Translations under genes and position numbers: made by a program
In this document: positions 23,195 through 33,479 of the stretch, one piece after another
Layout: each line of letters opens with the position of its first letter
Numbering within the stretch: the first letter of the stretch is position 1
Origin: Tillandsia leiboldiana
Taxonomy: Eukaryota > Streptophyta > Magnoliopsida > Poales > Bromeliaceae
NCBI GenBank assembly: GCA_029204045.2
Contig: CM055065.1
Location: 50,869,020-50,933,019, forward strand
DNA: 64,000 nt
Direction of reading: 5' to 3'
The notes under the pieces: model-generated
What the model saw: the letters and a program-made list of their open reading frames with translations, nothing else
Told to the model about the DNA's origin: nothing
Database searches by the model: none

Positions 23195-24300
23195 CTCACT
23201 AGAGGTTTTTAAAGGCACTCGCATCTCTCAAAAATAGGCTTTTTTTGAAAATAATTTTTTAAATATTTATATTTTTGAAAATAGACCTATAAAATTTATA
23301 TTTATAAAAATAGTCCTATGGGTGCCAACTATATACCACGTGTGTCCGCCACGTGAACGGAAGAGTCTGAGATGTAACAAGTTGAACACGGAGATTGAAT
23401 CTCGTGTTTAAACCCTTATAACCCCGACTATTATAACATGCTATATATCTTTCTCTTACCTTCAAGATTTCAAACTTTAAATTTTAAAATTATAAAATAT
23501 AAATTTAGAATTTTTAATTTTTAATTTTCAAATTTTAAAATTTAAAACTAGAATTTAAATTTCAAATTTAAAAATTTTAAATTTTAATTTTAATTTTAAA
23601 ATTTGAATGTCTATTGAAATTTTAAATTTTAAATTTTAAAATTTTAAATTTTAAATTTTAAAATTTTAAATTTTAAATTTTAAAATTTTAAATTTTAATT
23701 TTAATTTTAAAATTTTAAAATTTGAATGTCTATTGAAATTTGGAATTTTAAATTTAAAATTTAAAATTTAAAATTTAAAATTATAAATTATAAATTTAAA
23801 ATTTAAAATTTAAAATTATAAATTATAAATTTAAAATTTAAAATTTAAAATTTAAAATTATAAATTATAAATTATAAATTTAAAATTTGAAATTTAAAAT
23901 TTGAAATTTGAATTTAAAATTACAAAGTTGAAATTTGAAATTTAAAATTTAAAATTTTAAATTTTAAATTTTAAATTTTAAATTTAAAACTTAAAAACTT
24001 AAAATTTTAAATTTTAAATTTTAAAATTAGATTTTTAAAATTTTTCAAAAATTTAGTTTGAAATCTTAAATTTTAAATTTTAAATTTTTAAATTTCAAAA
24101 TTTAAACTTTTACTTAAATTAATTATTTTTGCTAGATTTATACTACTAACATAAATAGTTATAATTTTTAAAAATATAAAAATAAAATGTTATAACACGG
24201 GGATTTAACTCCCGTGTTTAAACACGGATAAACACGGAGATTAAATTCCCGTGTTCAGCTTGTTACACCTCGAGAATCATTTTTTAAAAAAACCTCTAAA
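23195..24300. repeat. Foldback segment B with inverted CACGG-rich arms around an AT repeat
   Basis: The left arm (about 23368-23437: GTAACAAGTTGAACACGGAG, CTCGTGTTTAAACCC) is the reverse complement, with changes, of the right arm (about 24188-24284: TAACACGGGGATTTAACTCC, CCCGTGTTCAGCTTGTTACA). About 750 bp between them is almost pure TTTAAAATTT repeat. A second right-arm copy lies at 25650-25735. It looks like a foldback transposon; target duplications were not found. Confidence 0.55.
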
Positions 24301-26148
24301 AAATCTAACAATTATAAAATATATTGTTAGATTTTTTAGAAGCGTTTAGAGGTTTAGATTGTGAAAACATAATTTTTGCATTTTGGTTTAGAAAATTAAT
24401 TTTTACTAAAAAGCTGTAAAGCGTTTGATTGAGTTCAGATAAAAAATATATTTTTTGAAATAATTTCGTATAATTTAAATTTAAAATCTAAATTTTTAAA
24501 TTTAAATTTGAAAATTAAAATTTGAACTTTGAACTTTGAACTTTGAAATTTCAAATTTAAACTTTAAAATTAGACATTTGAAATTTTAAGTTTGAAAATT
24601 AAAATTTAAAATTTATTATCTATGTTTTAAATTTTAAATTTTGAAATTTGAAGTTTAAATTTTAAATTTTGAAATTACAATAATTCAAATATTAAATATA
24701 AAATTTAAAGTTGAATTTAAATTTAAAATTTGAATCTACAATTAAAATAAAAATTTAAAATTTAAGTCCAAAGTTATAATAAGATTTCAAGAAGCAGGTT
24801 TTAACCGCTTCTGATTTAGAGACTCAAAAATTAAAAAATTATTTCTAAAAATCAAAATTAGATTTTTTAAAAACGAGATTGCCAAATATTTTATTAAGTC
24901 AAAAATTACTTTTTAGTCTGAAATCACTTTTCAAAAAAGTAGGCGAAATGTAATGTTTCTCATTTTGTTACATCTTTCCCAAATAATATCCATTCAATCG
25001 GCGCTAGGCTTCGAGAAAATACACAAATGGAATATGTAGAAATAAGATATATGTGGAACCAGATATATGCATGATTTGATAGGCCTAATTTTCTGAGTAT
25101 AACCCACTATGTTAGCCCCGATTTGATGCACGAGTTCACTAAAAGCAAATGTCAATCTGAAATGCCCTCTACAGTTCGGTATCTATCGGTATGTGCAGAA
25201 AATATGCAACTGAATAAATAAAAAGGCCTAGGTAAATTAAGATTACTTTTAATTTTCAAAAATATTATGTCAAATTTGAATATAATAATTAATCATTAGT
25301 TTTATCAACTCAATTATATCCACTTGTTGAATTTAAGATATTTGAAATTTGAATTTAAAATTACAAAGTTGAAATTTGAAATTTTAAATTTCAAAATTTA
25401 AATTTTAAACTTAAAAACTTAAAATTTTAAATTTTAAATTTTAAAATTAGATTTTTAAAATTTTTCAAAAATTTAATTTAAAATTTTAAATTTTTTAATT
25501 TCAAAATTTAAACTTTTACTTAAATTAATTATTTTTACTAGATTTATAGTACTAACATAAATAGTTATAAGTTTTAAAAATATAAAAATAAAGTGTTATA
25601 TACTACTAACATAAATAGTTATAATTTTTAAAAATATAAAAATAAAGAGTTATAACACGAGGATTTAACTCCCTTGTTTAAACACGGATAAACACGGGAT
25701 TGAATTTCCGTGTTCAACTTGTTATCTCGAGAATCATTTTTTAAAAAAGCATCTCAAAAATCTAACAATTATAAAATAGTATGAGCTTAAAATATATGTT
25801 GTGGTTGATATCTAATAACGAAGTAAATGGAAAACTAATAACACTACAAGAGTTGGAAATTGATGATATAGTTTAAAAAATATACCAATCTTCATATCAA
25901 TAGAAAAATTTTAAATTTTAAATTTTTAAATTTTTAAATTTTAAATTTCCAAATTTCAAATTTAAGATCAAAATTTTGAAATTTAAAATTTAAAATTTGA
26001 ACTTTGAACTTTAAACTTTAAAATTTAAATTTTAAATTTTGAAATTTGAACTTTAAAATTTAAAATTTAAAATTTAAAATTTAAAATTTAAAATTTAAAA
26101 TTTAAAATTTAAATTTTAAAATTTAAAACTTAAAACTTAAAATTTCAT
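23462..26148. repeat. TTTAAAATTT-type low-complexity repeat blocks
   Basis: Blocks at about 23462-24140, 24470-24780, 25340-25510 and 25905-26145 consist almost wholly of alternations of AAATTT, TTTAAA and AAAATTT. They are self-complementary at every scale. No coding content. Confidence 0.9.
24350..25345. repeat. Segment A' of the tandem duplication
   Basis: Second copy of 21785-22320, including the CNL MHD-region relic (GATTTGATGCACGAGTTCAC near 25118), with an internal AT-rich insertion at about 24421-24870. It is followed at 25345-25745 by a partial second copy of segment B's right half. Confidence 0.88.
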
Positions 26149-26702
26149 ATAAGCGCTAGCTTAAACATTTAGGGAAGCATACAATAAATAAAAATGTCTA
26201 AAATGACTAATTATCTGTACGGTAGGATTGTATTGAAGTTCTGAGTAAGATGAATCCAATATTATAAGATCTAAAACTTGTGCCAAAGAACAACTTACTT
26301 TTCATCAATATAAACCATGCTACTGTTGGGTGACTACTTAATGTTTTTTCTTTTCAACAGATTCAACTACACAAACTGAAACACTTTTATTTAAGTGACC
26401 TTCCTATAGTTTCCAACGGCTACAAATTACAAATTGCTACATAAAATGGATCATTTGGTTTAAAAGAAAAAATACATCTTAAGTAGAATAGTCAAATAAT
26501 TCAAGTCCGCATCATATTTGGCTAAGTCGAGTGAGTCCAGTATGAAATGAACCGAGTGTAATACCTGCACCATGCCGGCTCTAACCAAAAACCAAGTTTA
26601 GCAGGCCTGTAGCTTGATCAAGCTTGACTTTATCCAATGAGTACTAGTGCTTTCTTTCTAGTTATCCAATGAGTAGAATTTATCCAATAAGATATTCCAG
26701 TC

Positions 26703-26706
<4 letters not shown>

Positions 26707-26783
<77 letters not shown>
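26707..26783. repeat. (TA)n microsatellite, about 38 units
   Basis: Uninterrupted TA dinucleotide run just upstream of MITE copy 3. Confidence 0.97.
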
Positions 26784-26785
<2 letters not shown>

Positions 26786-26801
26786 CTTGTGTTTTAAAAA
26801 T

Positions 26802-26973
26802 GGGTATATATAAGTATACACTCCTTTAGGCTTGTATATCTTACATCTCATTTTATTTTGGGATGGGGTGAATTTTACTCGTCACTCGATGTGAAGAGTG
26901 AAATAATATCCATCCCAGGATGGAGTGGGGTGTAAGATGTACACCCCTAAAGGGTGTACACCTAGCATCACCC
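26802..26973. mobile_element. Mutator-type foldback MITE, copy 3
   Basis: 172 bp; left end GGGTATATATAAGTATACAC, right end TGTACACCTAGCATCACCC. Flanked by TTTAAAAAT (26793-26801) and TTGAAAAAT (26974-26982), a 9 bp duplication with one mismatch. Internal arms TCTTACATCTCATTTT and GTAAGATGTACACCCC pair. Confidence 0.85.
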
Positions 26974-27149
26974 TTGAAAAATATAAGAGGGAGAAAAAAA
27001 TAAGAATATCTTATAGGTAACCTGTTTATCCACTCGCCCACTCATACCCGGGGTGTACACCTAGTATCACCCTTAAAAAATATAAGAGGGAGAAAAAAAT
27101 AAGAATATCTTATAGGTAACCTGCTTACTCACTCGCCCACTCATAAGCA
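26952..27149. repeat. 99 bp tandem duplication overlapping the MITE end
   Basis: GGGTGTACACCTAGCATCAC through TATCTTATAGGTAACCTG and CACTCGCCCACTCATA is repeated once in direct orientation from about 27051. The duplication includes the last ~20 bp of MITE copy 3 plus its flank, so it happened after insertion. Confidence 0.9.
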
Positions 27150-28065
27150 GGTATGGATAAAAATGGTAAATTCTATAGATATCTGCATAATTCACTAGTA
27201 CAACTACCCTTGTGGGTTATCCAACATAACCGTTTGTCAGGTTTAGGTGGAATAAACTATTCTCTATCTTATTTATCTACTAATTAAGTTATAAATAATT
27301 ATAAAATATAATTAATTAATATAATTGTTTTTTAAAATAATTAACTTAGTAATTATTTGATTTATTAAATTAATAAATATCTAAATAATAATTGATTTAT
27401 TATTTATAATTAATTATCTAATTAAATAATTAACTATTTGATATGCTTATTCAATAATTAATTAATATTTACATCGTTTAAATATTTAATATTTTAATTT
27501 ATTTGATTAATATATTAATTTAAAATATAAATAAATAATTAATTAATTAATATTAACATATTGTCTTATTTTTATAGTTTTTTATTAATTAACTAAATTC
27601 TTCATCATCTCTATAGTATTTCTAATTAATTTATTTATTAACTTGTTAAAATCTTATTTTATTAATATTTAAATACTTATTATTTAGATAAATTATTTTT
27701 TGTTCTCAATCATAATTACTTTTATTCATACTATTCCAATTCAATCATCCAAATACAATTTTTCTTATTCTTATAATATTTGGACAAAAATTAATCTGAT
27801 TCCTTTCTACTCCAGAATTTATATCTATTTCAGGAATAAACAAAAATAATTTGTCTTCAAACCAAACGGTACCTTAGAGATTTCAGTCCGGTGTCATAAA
27901 ATTTTTATTTTAAATTTTTTAAAAAATATATATAAAAATGTTAAAATATGAAAAATAAAAATTATTAATATTAAATTGATATTTTAATATATTTTTTTTA
28001 AAAAAAATTATAAAAATATTAGAAAATAACTGCAGAACTTCGGAGAAACTCCCCAGAAGCTCAAA
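27150..28065. other. AT-rich intergenic DNA, no gene seen
   Basis: Dominated by TTAATTAA and ATTTATT motifs; short frames only. Confidence 0.6.
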
Positions 28066-28069
28066 CCTC

Positions 28070-28340
28070 AAGGCTAAAGACAGCTTCTCTTGGGCCATGG
28101 GATTGAGATTTGGACTGTGCAAGCCCGGCTGGGAAGGCCCAACCATGCCGAGCCACGGACCTCTTCTCAGCCCGACACGACTCAAATTTCTTTTAGACCG
28201 AACCGTGCCAGTGTCGGGCACAAAAGGAAAGACCAAAATACAGCCCAAAATACAGGGCCGGACTCGACTGGCACGAATGCTGTACGAATCCATGCCGAAC
28301 GGCAGCCCGACCCAGGCGGCCTACCTGCTACCCGGCCCAT
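28070..28340. repeat. GC-rich GGCCC/CCCGAC-type dispersed repeat upstream of the CNL
   Basis: A GC-rich island (CAAGCCCGGCTGGGAAGGCC, CAGCCCGACACGACTC, GTGCCAGTGTCGGGCAC) in AT-rich surroundings. Its style (GGGCC, GGCACG, GCCCGA) resembles the islands at 54190-54440 and 54843-55060, suggesting a dispersed element family. It ends about 200 bp before the CNL start, so the CNL promoter region may be transposon-derived. Confidence 0.4.
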
Positions 28341-28379
28341 TTTATATCTCTAGTTTTTTTTTCTCCTCAATACAAGGTA

Positions 28380-28520
28380 CAAGTCAGAGAGAGAGGGATA
28401 ACGAAAGTCAGAGAGAGGGAAGTCTCCGCTACCATCGAGCCGTGTCGGCTACCATCACCACAAGTTAGAGAGAGGGAGAACGAAAGTCGAAGAGGGAGTT
28501 CTCCGCTACCATAACCACCG
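28380..28520 (+). repeat. Imperfect direct repeat in the CNL 5' leader
   Basis: GTCAGAGAGAGGGAAGTCTC followed by CGCTACCATC recurs as GTTAGAGAGAGGGAGAACGA and TTCTCCGCTACCATAACC about 80 bp later, just before the ATG at 28537. Confidence 0.75.
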
Positions 28521-28536
28521 CCGCCGCCACACCACC

Positions 28537-31500
28537 ATGTCGATAGGCCTCACTGTCGGCGGCTGGTTCGCGTCGGCCTTCGTGGACACCTTGGTCGAGA
28601 AGGCCAGCTCGTACACCCTCCAGCAGCTCGGCCAGCGCTCCGACCTCCGCGGCGAGGTCCGCTCGCTCGGCCGCTCCCTTCTCAAGGCGAGGGCCGTCCT
28701 CCGCATAGCCGAAAAGAAGCAGCAGCGCAACAGAGACGACGAGGAGCTGCTGCGGCATTTCTTGCTGCAGCTCAAGGACGCCGCCTTCGACGCCGAGGAC
28801 CTTCTCGGCGACCTCGACTACGAAATCCTGCGCCGGAAGATCGCCGAGGCGAACGAGGCAAGTCACGACATCCTCTCTTCCTCTATTTCTTTTGCAGCCA
28901 ACTTGTTCAGTCCTGGCGACGATGATTTCGCGGCCAAAGTGCGCGGAGTCCAAGAGAGGCTGGACGCCGTCTCGAATGAAATGCGGGATGTCATCGACGT
29001 CCTGAATTTGGAAGACGGCGGGAGGCACCACGAGGTGCTTGCTCCGAAGCGCGAGTCGAGCTCGCTGCCCACCGCGCCTCGGATGATCGGCCGAGACGAG
29101 GAGAAGGAGGCCCTGATACAGCTGCTGCTGAGGAGCGCCGACGGGTCCGGATCGAGCACCGCTGATCGTAATGTCTCCATTCTGCCTGTCGTCGGCATGG
29201 GAGGCGTGGGAAAGACTACTCTCGCTCAGTTTGTGTACCACGACTCGCGAGTGCAGAACTACTTCCAGCTGAAAATGTGGGTGTGTGTCTCTAACGAGCC
29301 ATTTGATGTGAAACGGCTGACTAGAGAGATTCTAGAGTGTGCCACCAAGAATGAACGATCAAACTCCACCAATCTCACCAACTTGGACTCTCTTCAAGTG
29401 ATTCTAAAGGAGAAGGTGATGTCCAAGAGGTATCTTCTCGTCCTTGACGATGTGTGGAATGAGGATGGCAGGGAATGGGAGAGACTCTACGCACCGCTAA
29501 AGTATGGGCTTCAAGGAAGCATGATCATGGTGATCACTCGGTCTCCAAAGGTTGTTGAAGTGATGACCAGCACATTGGAGCCCATCTTTCTGAAGGGTTT
29601 GCCAGAAGATGTTTACCGAGAATTCTTCAAAACTTGTGCATTTGGTTCGGAAGACTCAGAAGACAGTCCCGAAATGGAGGAAATTGCCGAGCGGATTGCT
29701 ACAAAGTTGAAGGGGTCTCCTCTGGCTGCGAAAACATTAGGAGGCTTGTTGAACTCGAACGTGGATGTGAGGCACTGGAGAAATATTATGGAGAGTGAGA
29801 TATGGGAACTGCAGCAAGATGAGAATGATATCATGCCGGCCCTTCAATTGAGCTATCAATATCTGCCATTACATTTGAAGCGATGTTTCTCAATTTGTTC
29901 TATCTATCCCCAAGATCATAATTTTAATGCAAGAGGACTAGTAGATTTGTGGATAGCGCAAGGCTTCGTCGTTGCACCTCAAGCAAACATGCTTTTGGAA
30001 GATGCGGGGAATAGATACTTGCTTGATTTGACAAGCAGGTCCTTCTTTCAAAAAGGTCGGAGGGAGGATGATTTCCTGATTCACGATTTGATGCATGATT
30101 TGGCACAATATGTTTCAAAGAATGAATGTTTCAGGAAACAAAATGATCACCAAAAAATCCCTTCTTCAATTCGCCATCTGTCATTACGTACCAAAAATCA
30201 TAAACTTCATGAGGCAATGGACACAGACAACTTCAATAAGTTGCGGTCGCTCGTAATCTTTGGAGAGCTTAAGCCTGAATTGGATTCAACAATTGATCGT
30301 TGGTTCGATCGGCTCCAATATATCCGTCTGTTAAATTTGAGTTCTTGTCGTAGCATCACAGAATTGCCCGAGAGTATTGGCAACTTAAAACATCTTCAGT
30401 TCCTCAATATATCTCGTACGGTTATTGGTAGGTTACCGGAGTCATTTTGTCTCCTCTACAATCTAAAATTTTTGAATATACAATGGTGTCCACTTACAAG
30501 TTTCCCTAGAGGGTTTGCCAACTTGATTAACTTAAGGAGACTTGATGCTGAAGATGAATTGGTTTCTAAGGTAACCGACATTGGGAAGCTTACTAATCTT
30601 CAATATTTGAATTATTTTAAAGTTCAAAAGAAGCGCGGACATAGGATTGATGAGCTAAAGAATTTGAAACAACTTCATGGGAGTTTGCACATTGCAAATC
30701 TTGAGAACGTTGAAAGTAGAGAAGATGCCTGTCAAGCTAACCTAGACAATAAAGAGTACATCGATAAATTGACTCTACAGTGGTCTTGTGATAGAAACAC
30801 CTGCACAGGATCCATTGACTTTTCAGTAGACATAGAGGTGCTTGAAGGCCTCAAACCACATCGGAATCTTAAAAATTTAAGCATTCGGTGCTATGGAGGT
30901 AACAAACTTCCAAGTTGGCTGCAGACGCAAACTTTACCTTGCTTAAATGTACTGAGTCTTGTAGATTGCCCCAGTATTACGGATTTACCTTGCATTTCTC
31001 TTTTTCTCAGAAAATTGAAATTGATTAATTTAAGATTGAAGTCGCTTCCCATATTATGGGGCGAAGGTTCAATTGATAAAGGCATATATGCACGAGGCAG
31101 CAATTGTATACGAAGCTCAACTCTCTCTGAGTTGTACGTCAGGCAGTGTCAAAACTTGACGAGTTTTGAAGAGTGGTTGTTGCCAGAACGCCTACCGTCC
31201 ATCAAAATCATATGTATTATGGATTGTAAAGAGCTCGTGTCCTTGCCGGTGGAAAGGTTCAAGAACTTTCTCTCTCTTGAGGAATTATCTATTGTAGGTT
31301 GCCCCAAGCTCACCAGTTCGAAGAAACTTGAGCTAAATCCCTCCATTAAAGTTCTCCAGCTGAACTTATGTGGTGAGCTCGAACGATCACTGCCCAGCTG
31401 CCTACAGAACCTCACATCTCTCATCCGATTGAAAATATCCTGGTGCCTACACCTTGAGTGCCTTCCAGGGCAACTGCTGCAACACATGAGAGCGCTTGAG

Positions 31501-31728
31501 GATTTAAGAATTACTTTTTGTCCAGAGCTCAGGTCAATTGAGGGATTAGATGCTCTCGCATCTCTAGAATCTTTAACTATTTTAGGATGTCCAAAGCTTA
31601 AAGATTTGAACCATTGTCGTCTGACCATGAAGTGCAAAGAAAAGACAAGTCAAGTTTCTTTTTGGTCATCAACACAATCGTCCTTCTTAAACAGCCCTTT
31701 TTACAAACTTTACCATCTTTCCATCTAA
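28537..31728 (+). CDS. CC-NBS-LRR disease-resistance protein, C-terminus frameshifted
   Basis: 1063-residue frame from ATG 28537. Domains: coiled coil (1-~130) with EDVID-type AFDAEDLLGDLDYE; P-loop GMGGVGKTT (220-228); RNBS-A MWVCVSNEPFDVKRLTREIL; kinase-2 YLLVLDDVW (299-307); RNBS-B GSMIMVITRS; RNBS-C FLKGLPEDVY; GLPL-type KLKGSPLAAKT (390-400); RNBS-D CFSICSIYPQDH; LMHD (518-521); then LRRs from about 560. All NB-ARC motifs are intact. Homology to the other CNL breaks near base 31650: the annotated frame ends with an unrelated SFWSSTQSSFLNSPFYKL tail, while the LRR continues in another frame (next entry). The truncated protein still has most of its LRRs and could work, but roughly the last 100 residues are lost. 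Family role: intracellular immune receptor. Confidence 0.92.
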   Translation: MSIGLTVGGWFASAFVDTLVEKASSYTLQQLGQRSDLRGEVRSLGRSLLKARAVLRIAEKKQQRNRDDEELLRHFLLQLKDAAFDAEDLLGDLDYEILRRKIAEANEASHDILSSSISFAANLFSPGDDDFAAKVRGVQERLDAVSNEMRDVIDVLNLEDGGRHHEVLAPKRESSSLPTAPRMIGRDEEKEALIQLLLRSADGSGSSTADRNVSILPVVGMGGVGKTTLAQFVYHDSRVQNYFQLKMWVCVSNEPFDVKRLTREILECATKNERSNSTNLTNLDSLQVILKEKVMSKRYLLVLDDVWNEDGREWERLYAPLKYGLQGSMIMVITRSPKVVEVMTSTLEPIFLKGLPEDVYREFFKTCAFGSEDSEDSPEMEEIAERIATKLKGSPLAAKTLGGLLNSNVDVRHWRNIMESEIWELQQDENDIMPALQLSYQYLPLHLKRCFSICSIYPQDHNFNARGLVDLWIAQGFVVAPQANMLLEDAGNRYLLDLTSRSFFQKGRREDDFLIHDLMHDLAQYVSKNECFRKQNDHQKIPSSIRHLSLRTKNHKLHEAMDTDNFNKLRSLVIFGELKPELDSTIDRWFDRLQYIRLLNLSSCRSITELPESIGNLKHLQFLNISRTVIGRLPESFCLLYNLKFLNIQWCPLTSFPRGFANLINLRRLDAEDELVSKVTDIGKLTNLQYLNYFKVQKKRGHRIDELKNLKQLHGSLHIANLENVESREDACQANLDNKEYIDKLTLQWSCDRNTCTGSIDFSVDIEVLEGLKPHRNLKNLSIRCYGGNKLPSWLQTQTLPCLNVLSLVDCPSITDLPCISLFLRKLKLINLRLKSLPILWGEGSIDKGIYARGSNCIRSSTLSELYVRQCQNLTSFEEWLLPERLPSIKIICIMDCKELVSLPVERFKNFLSLEELSIVGCPKLTSSKKLELNPSIKVLQLNLCGELERSLPSCLQNLTSLIRLKISWCLHLECLPGQLLQHMRALEDLRITFCPELRSIEGLDALASLESLTILGCPKLKDLNHCRLTMKCKEKTSQVSFWSSTQSSFLNSPFYKLYHLSI

Positions 31729-32030
31729 ATCTTACAATACGATCTCAGGAATCTGTGCTTTTTGATGTGGGGGGGTGGGGGGACCAAGAGTGGCTGCCAA
31801 TACTCACATCACTTAGAAAACTTTCGTTTTATGATTGTCCCAATCTTCGATCACTGCCGACATGGTTATGCAGGCTAACATCTCTCCAAGCTTTACAGAT
31901 ACATGGGTGTCCTGCAATCAAATCATTATCGGAGAATGGCTTGCCTTCCTCCCTGACAGTTTAACATTTGTCATCCAATGTTGACAGAGCAGCTAGAGAA
32001 GCACAGAGCATTGCTGAACCTATAATTTAC
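31640..32030 (+). pseudogene. Out-of-frame C-terminal LRR tail of the preceding CNL
   Basis: Frame +1 relative to the main frame reads FLVINTIVLLKQPFLQTLPS, then WGDQEWLPILTSLRKLSFYD, CPNLRSLPTWLCRLTSLQAL and CPAIKSLSENGLPSSL, collinear with the last LRRs of the 4131-7685 CNL. A second shift near 31960 is needed to reach CHPMLTEQLEKHRALLNL and a stop. So two frame breaks separate the original tail from the CNL frame. Confidence 0.85.
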
Positions 32031-32039
32031 TTCTCGCAC

Positions 32040-33130
32040 AAACTTTCATTTAGGTAATTACTCCTTTGCTCCCTGTTTTATCATTTCAACTTAAGTCAAA
32101 TTCCTTCTTTTTTCTTATTGTGTTTTTTTCCTTTCAAGGTGAGGAAATAAAGTGGTCGGTCGGAGCCGCTCACGACGCCAATGAATTACGCACACAGATT
32201 CGCAGATGGGCTACAGGCTAGCTTTTCAAGTGCTAACCTTCTAAGTTTCTCTATCTTTAAATTCCAAACATCTGCTGTTTGGAATTTAATGTATTTATCA
32301 GGGCTCTTTCCTGGAAGTAAGGACAAAAAAAAAAAGGTAAAATTGTGGTAATATCCAACGATCTGCAGCCACTGTTCTCTTTTTGCACTTTGTGCTGAAT
32401 TTCCTTTTTTTTTTGAACTTTTGGATGCAATCATGCAAGTGATTATATTCAAGGATGACTTTGCTGTACAGATGTTGCAAAATGATTTTGCTGTTTCATA
32501 TTGGATACTGTATTCTTGTTTTTTTTTGGGGGGGGGGTGGGGGGGGGTAAAAATGTATGCAACTAGCTTAAACTTTAGATCATTTGGAAATAACCACTTA
32601 ATCTTTAAATTTTAATTTAACTATCTAGCCTTTTATTTTATTTAAGTTTAGTTGTTTATTAATTTTTCAAAACTATTACGTGCACCCCCTGCATATATAC
32701 ATTCATACACTGCACTTTTATTGATTATTCATTTCATCGGATTGTTGGATCTCTATCATTCAATGAGTTATATATATATTACATAATTTAAACTTTGTTA
32801 TACAAATAGATTTTTTAAAACCCTGTTCTTACTATTACAATAATTTTGTTGTTAGTCAGTTTATAACAAAAATTCAGCAACCATTGATTTTCTCAGTATT
32901 TGGATGCCACTTCAAGCAATTAATTAGATTATCATATGATTACAATTATTAATTGGGTATTTGGTTGATGCTTTTATGTACATGATTCAATCCATTTTGA
33001 GCCAAGTTAAATGATATTTTAGTTGATGTAACAACTAAGTTAAAATGAGGGCATTGGAAGTTATGCAGAAAGTTTTACTGAGTGCGGGTTCCGGGGATGC
33101 TTGCTTGCTCCGATCGGTAGCTTCGTCTTG
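32040..33130. other. 3' flank of the CNL and intergenic DNA
   Basis: No gene seen. It contains a G-homopolymer stretch at about 32529-32547 and AT-rich sequence. Confidence 0.5.
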
Positions 33131-33140
33131 CTCGCTGCGG

Positions 33141-33296
33141 TGGGAGGAAGAGACATTAATGGGAGCTCGGTGCGATCGACGAAGAGGAAAAAGCGATGGC
33201 CTCGGAAACCGCACTCGGTGGGAGGAAGAGAGATTAAAATGGGAGCTCGGTGCGATCAACGAAGAGGAGAAAAAGATGGCCTCAAAACCGTGCAGA
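33141..33296. repeat. 78 bp tandem duplication
   Basis: TGGGAGGAAGAGACATTAAT ... GGGAGCTCGGTGCGATCGAC ... GATGGCCTCGGAAACCG is repeated once, about 90% alike by eye, directly before the inverted repeat at 33286-33414. Confidence 0.85.
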
Positions 33297-33430
33297 AACG
33301 GAGCCAGCTCTAATACCAGCTGGGGGTGGGAACAGCTTGTTGGCCCGCTAGGGGTGGGAACAAGCTGTTCCCACCCCCAGCTGGTATTAGAGCTGGTCCC
33401 GTTTTCGCACAGTTTTCGAGAGGTGGGAAC
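33286..33430. repeat. Long inverted repeat (hairpin)
   Basis: Left arm 33286-33341 (ACGGAGCCAGCTCTAATACC, AGCTGGGGGTGGGAACAGCT) pairs with right arm 33361-33414 (AGCTGTTCCCACCCCCAGCT, GGTATTAGAGCTGGTCCCGT). GGTGGGAACAAACTGTTCCC then forms a further small palindrome. Probably the core of a foldback element; a GC-rich GGTGGGAACAAGCT motif also occurs near 52787. Confidence 0.75.
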
Positions 33431-33479
33431 AAACTGTTCCCACCTCCAAATTTTTGTTTGGGTATAACTATCTGGAACT

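Noticed and set aside
28465..29241. Minus-strand open frame of 258 codons
   Set aside because: Antisense shadow of the CNL coiled-coil and P-loop region; no recognisable domain.
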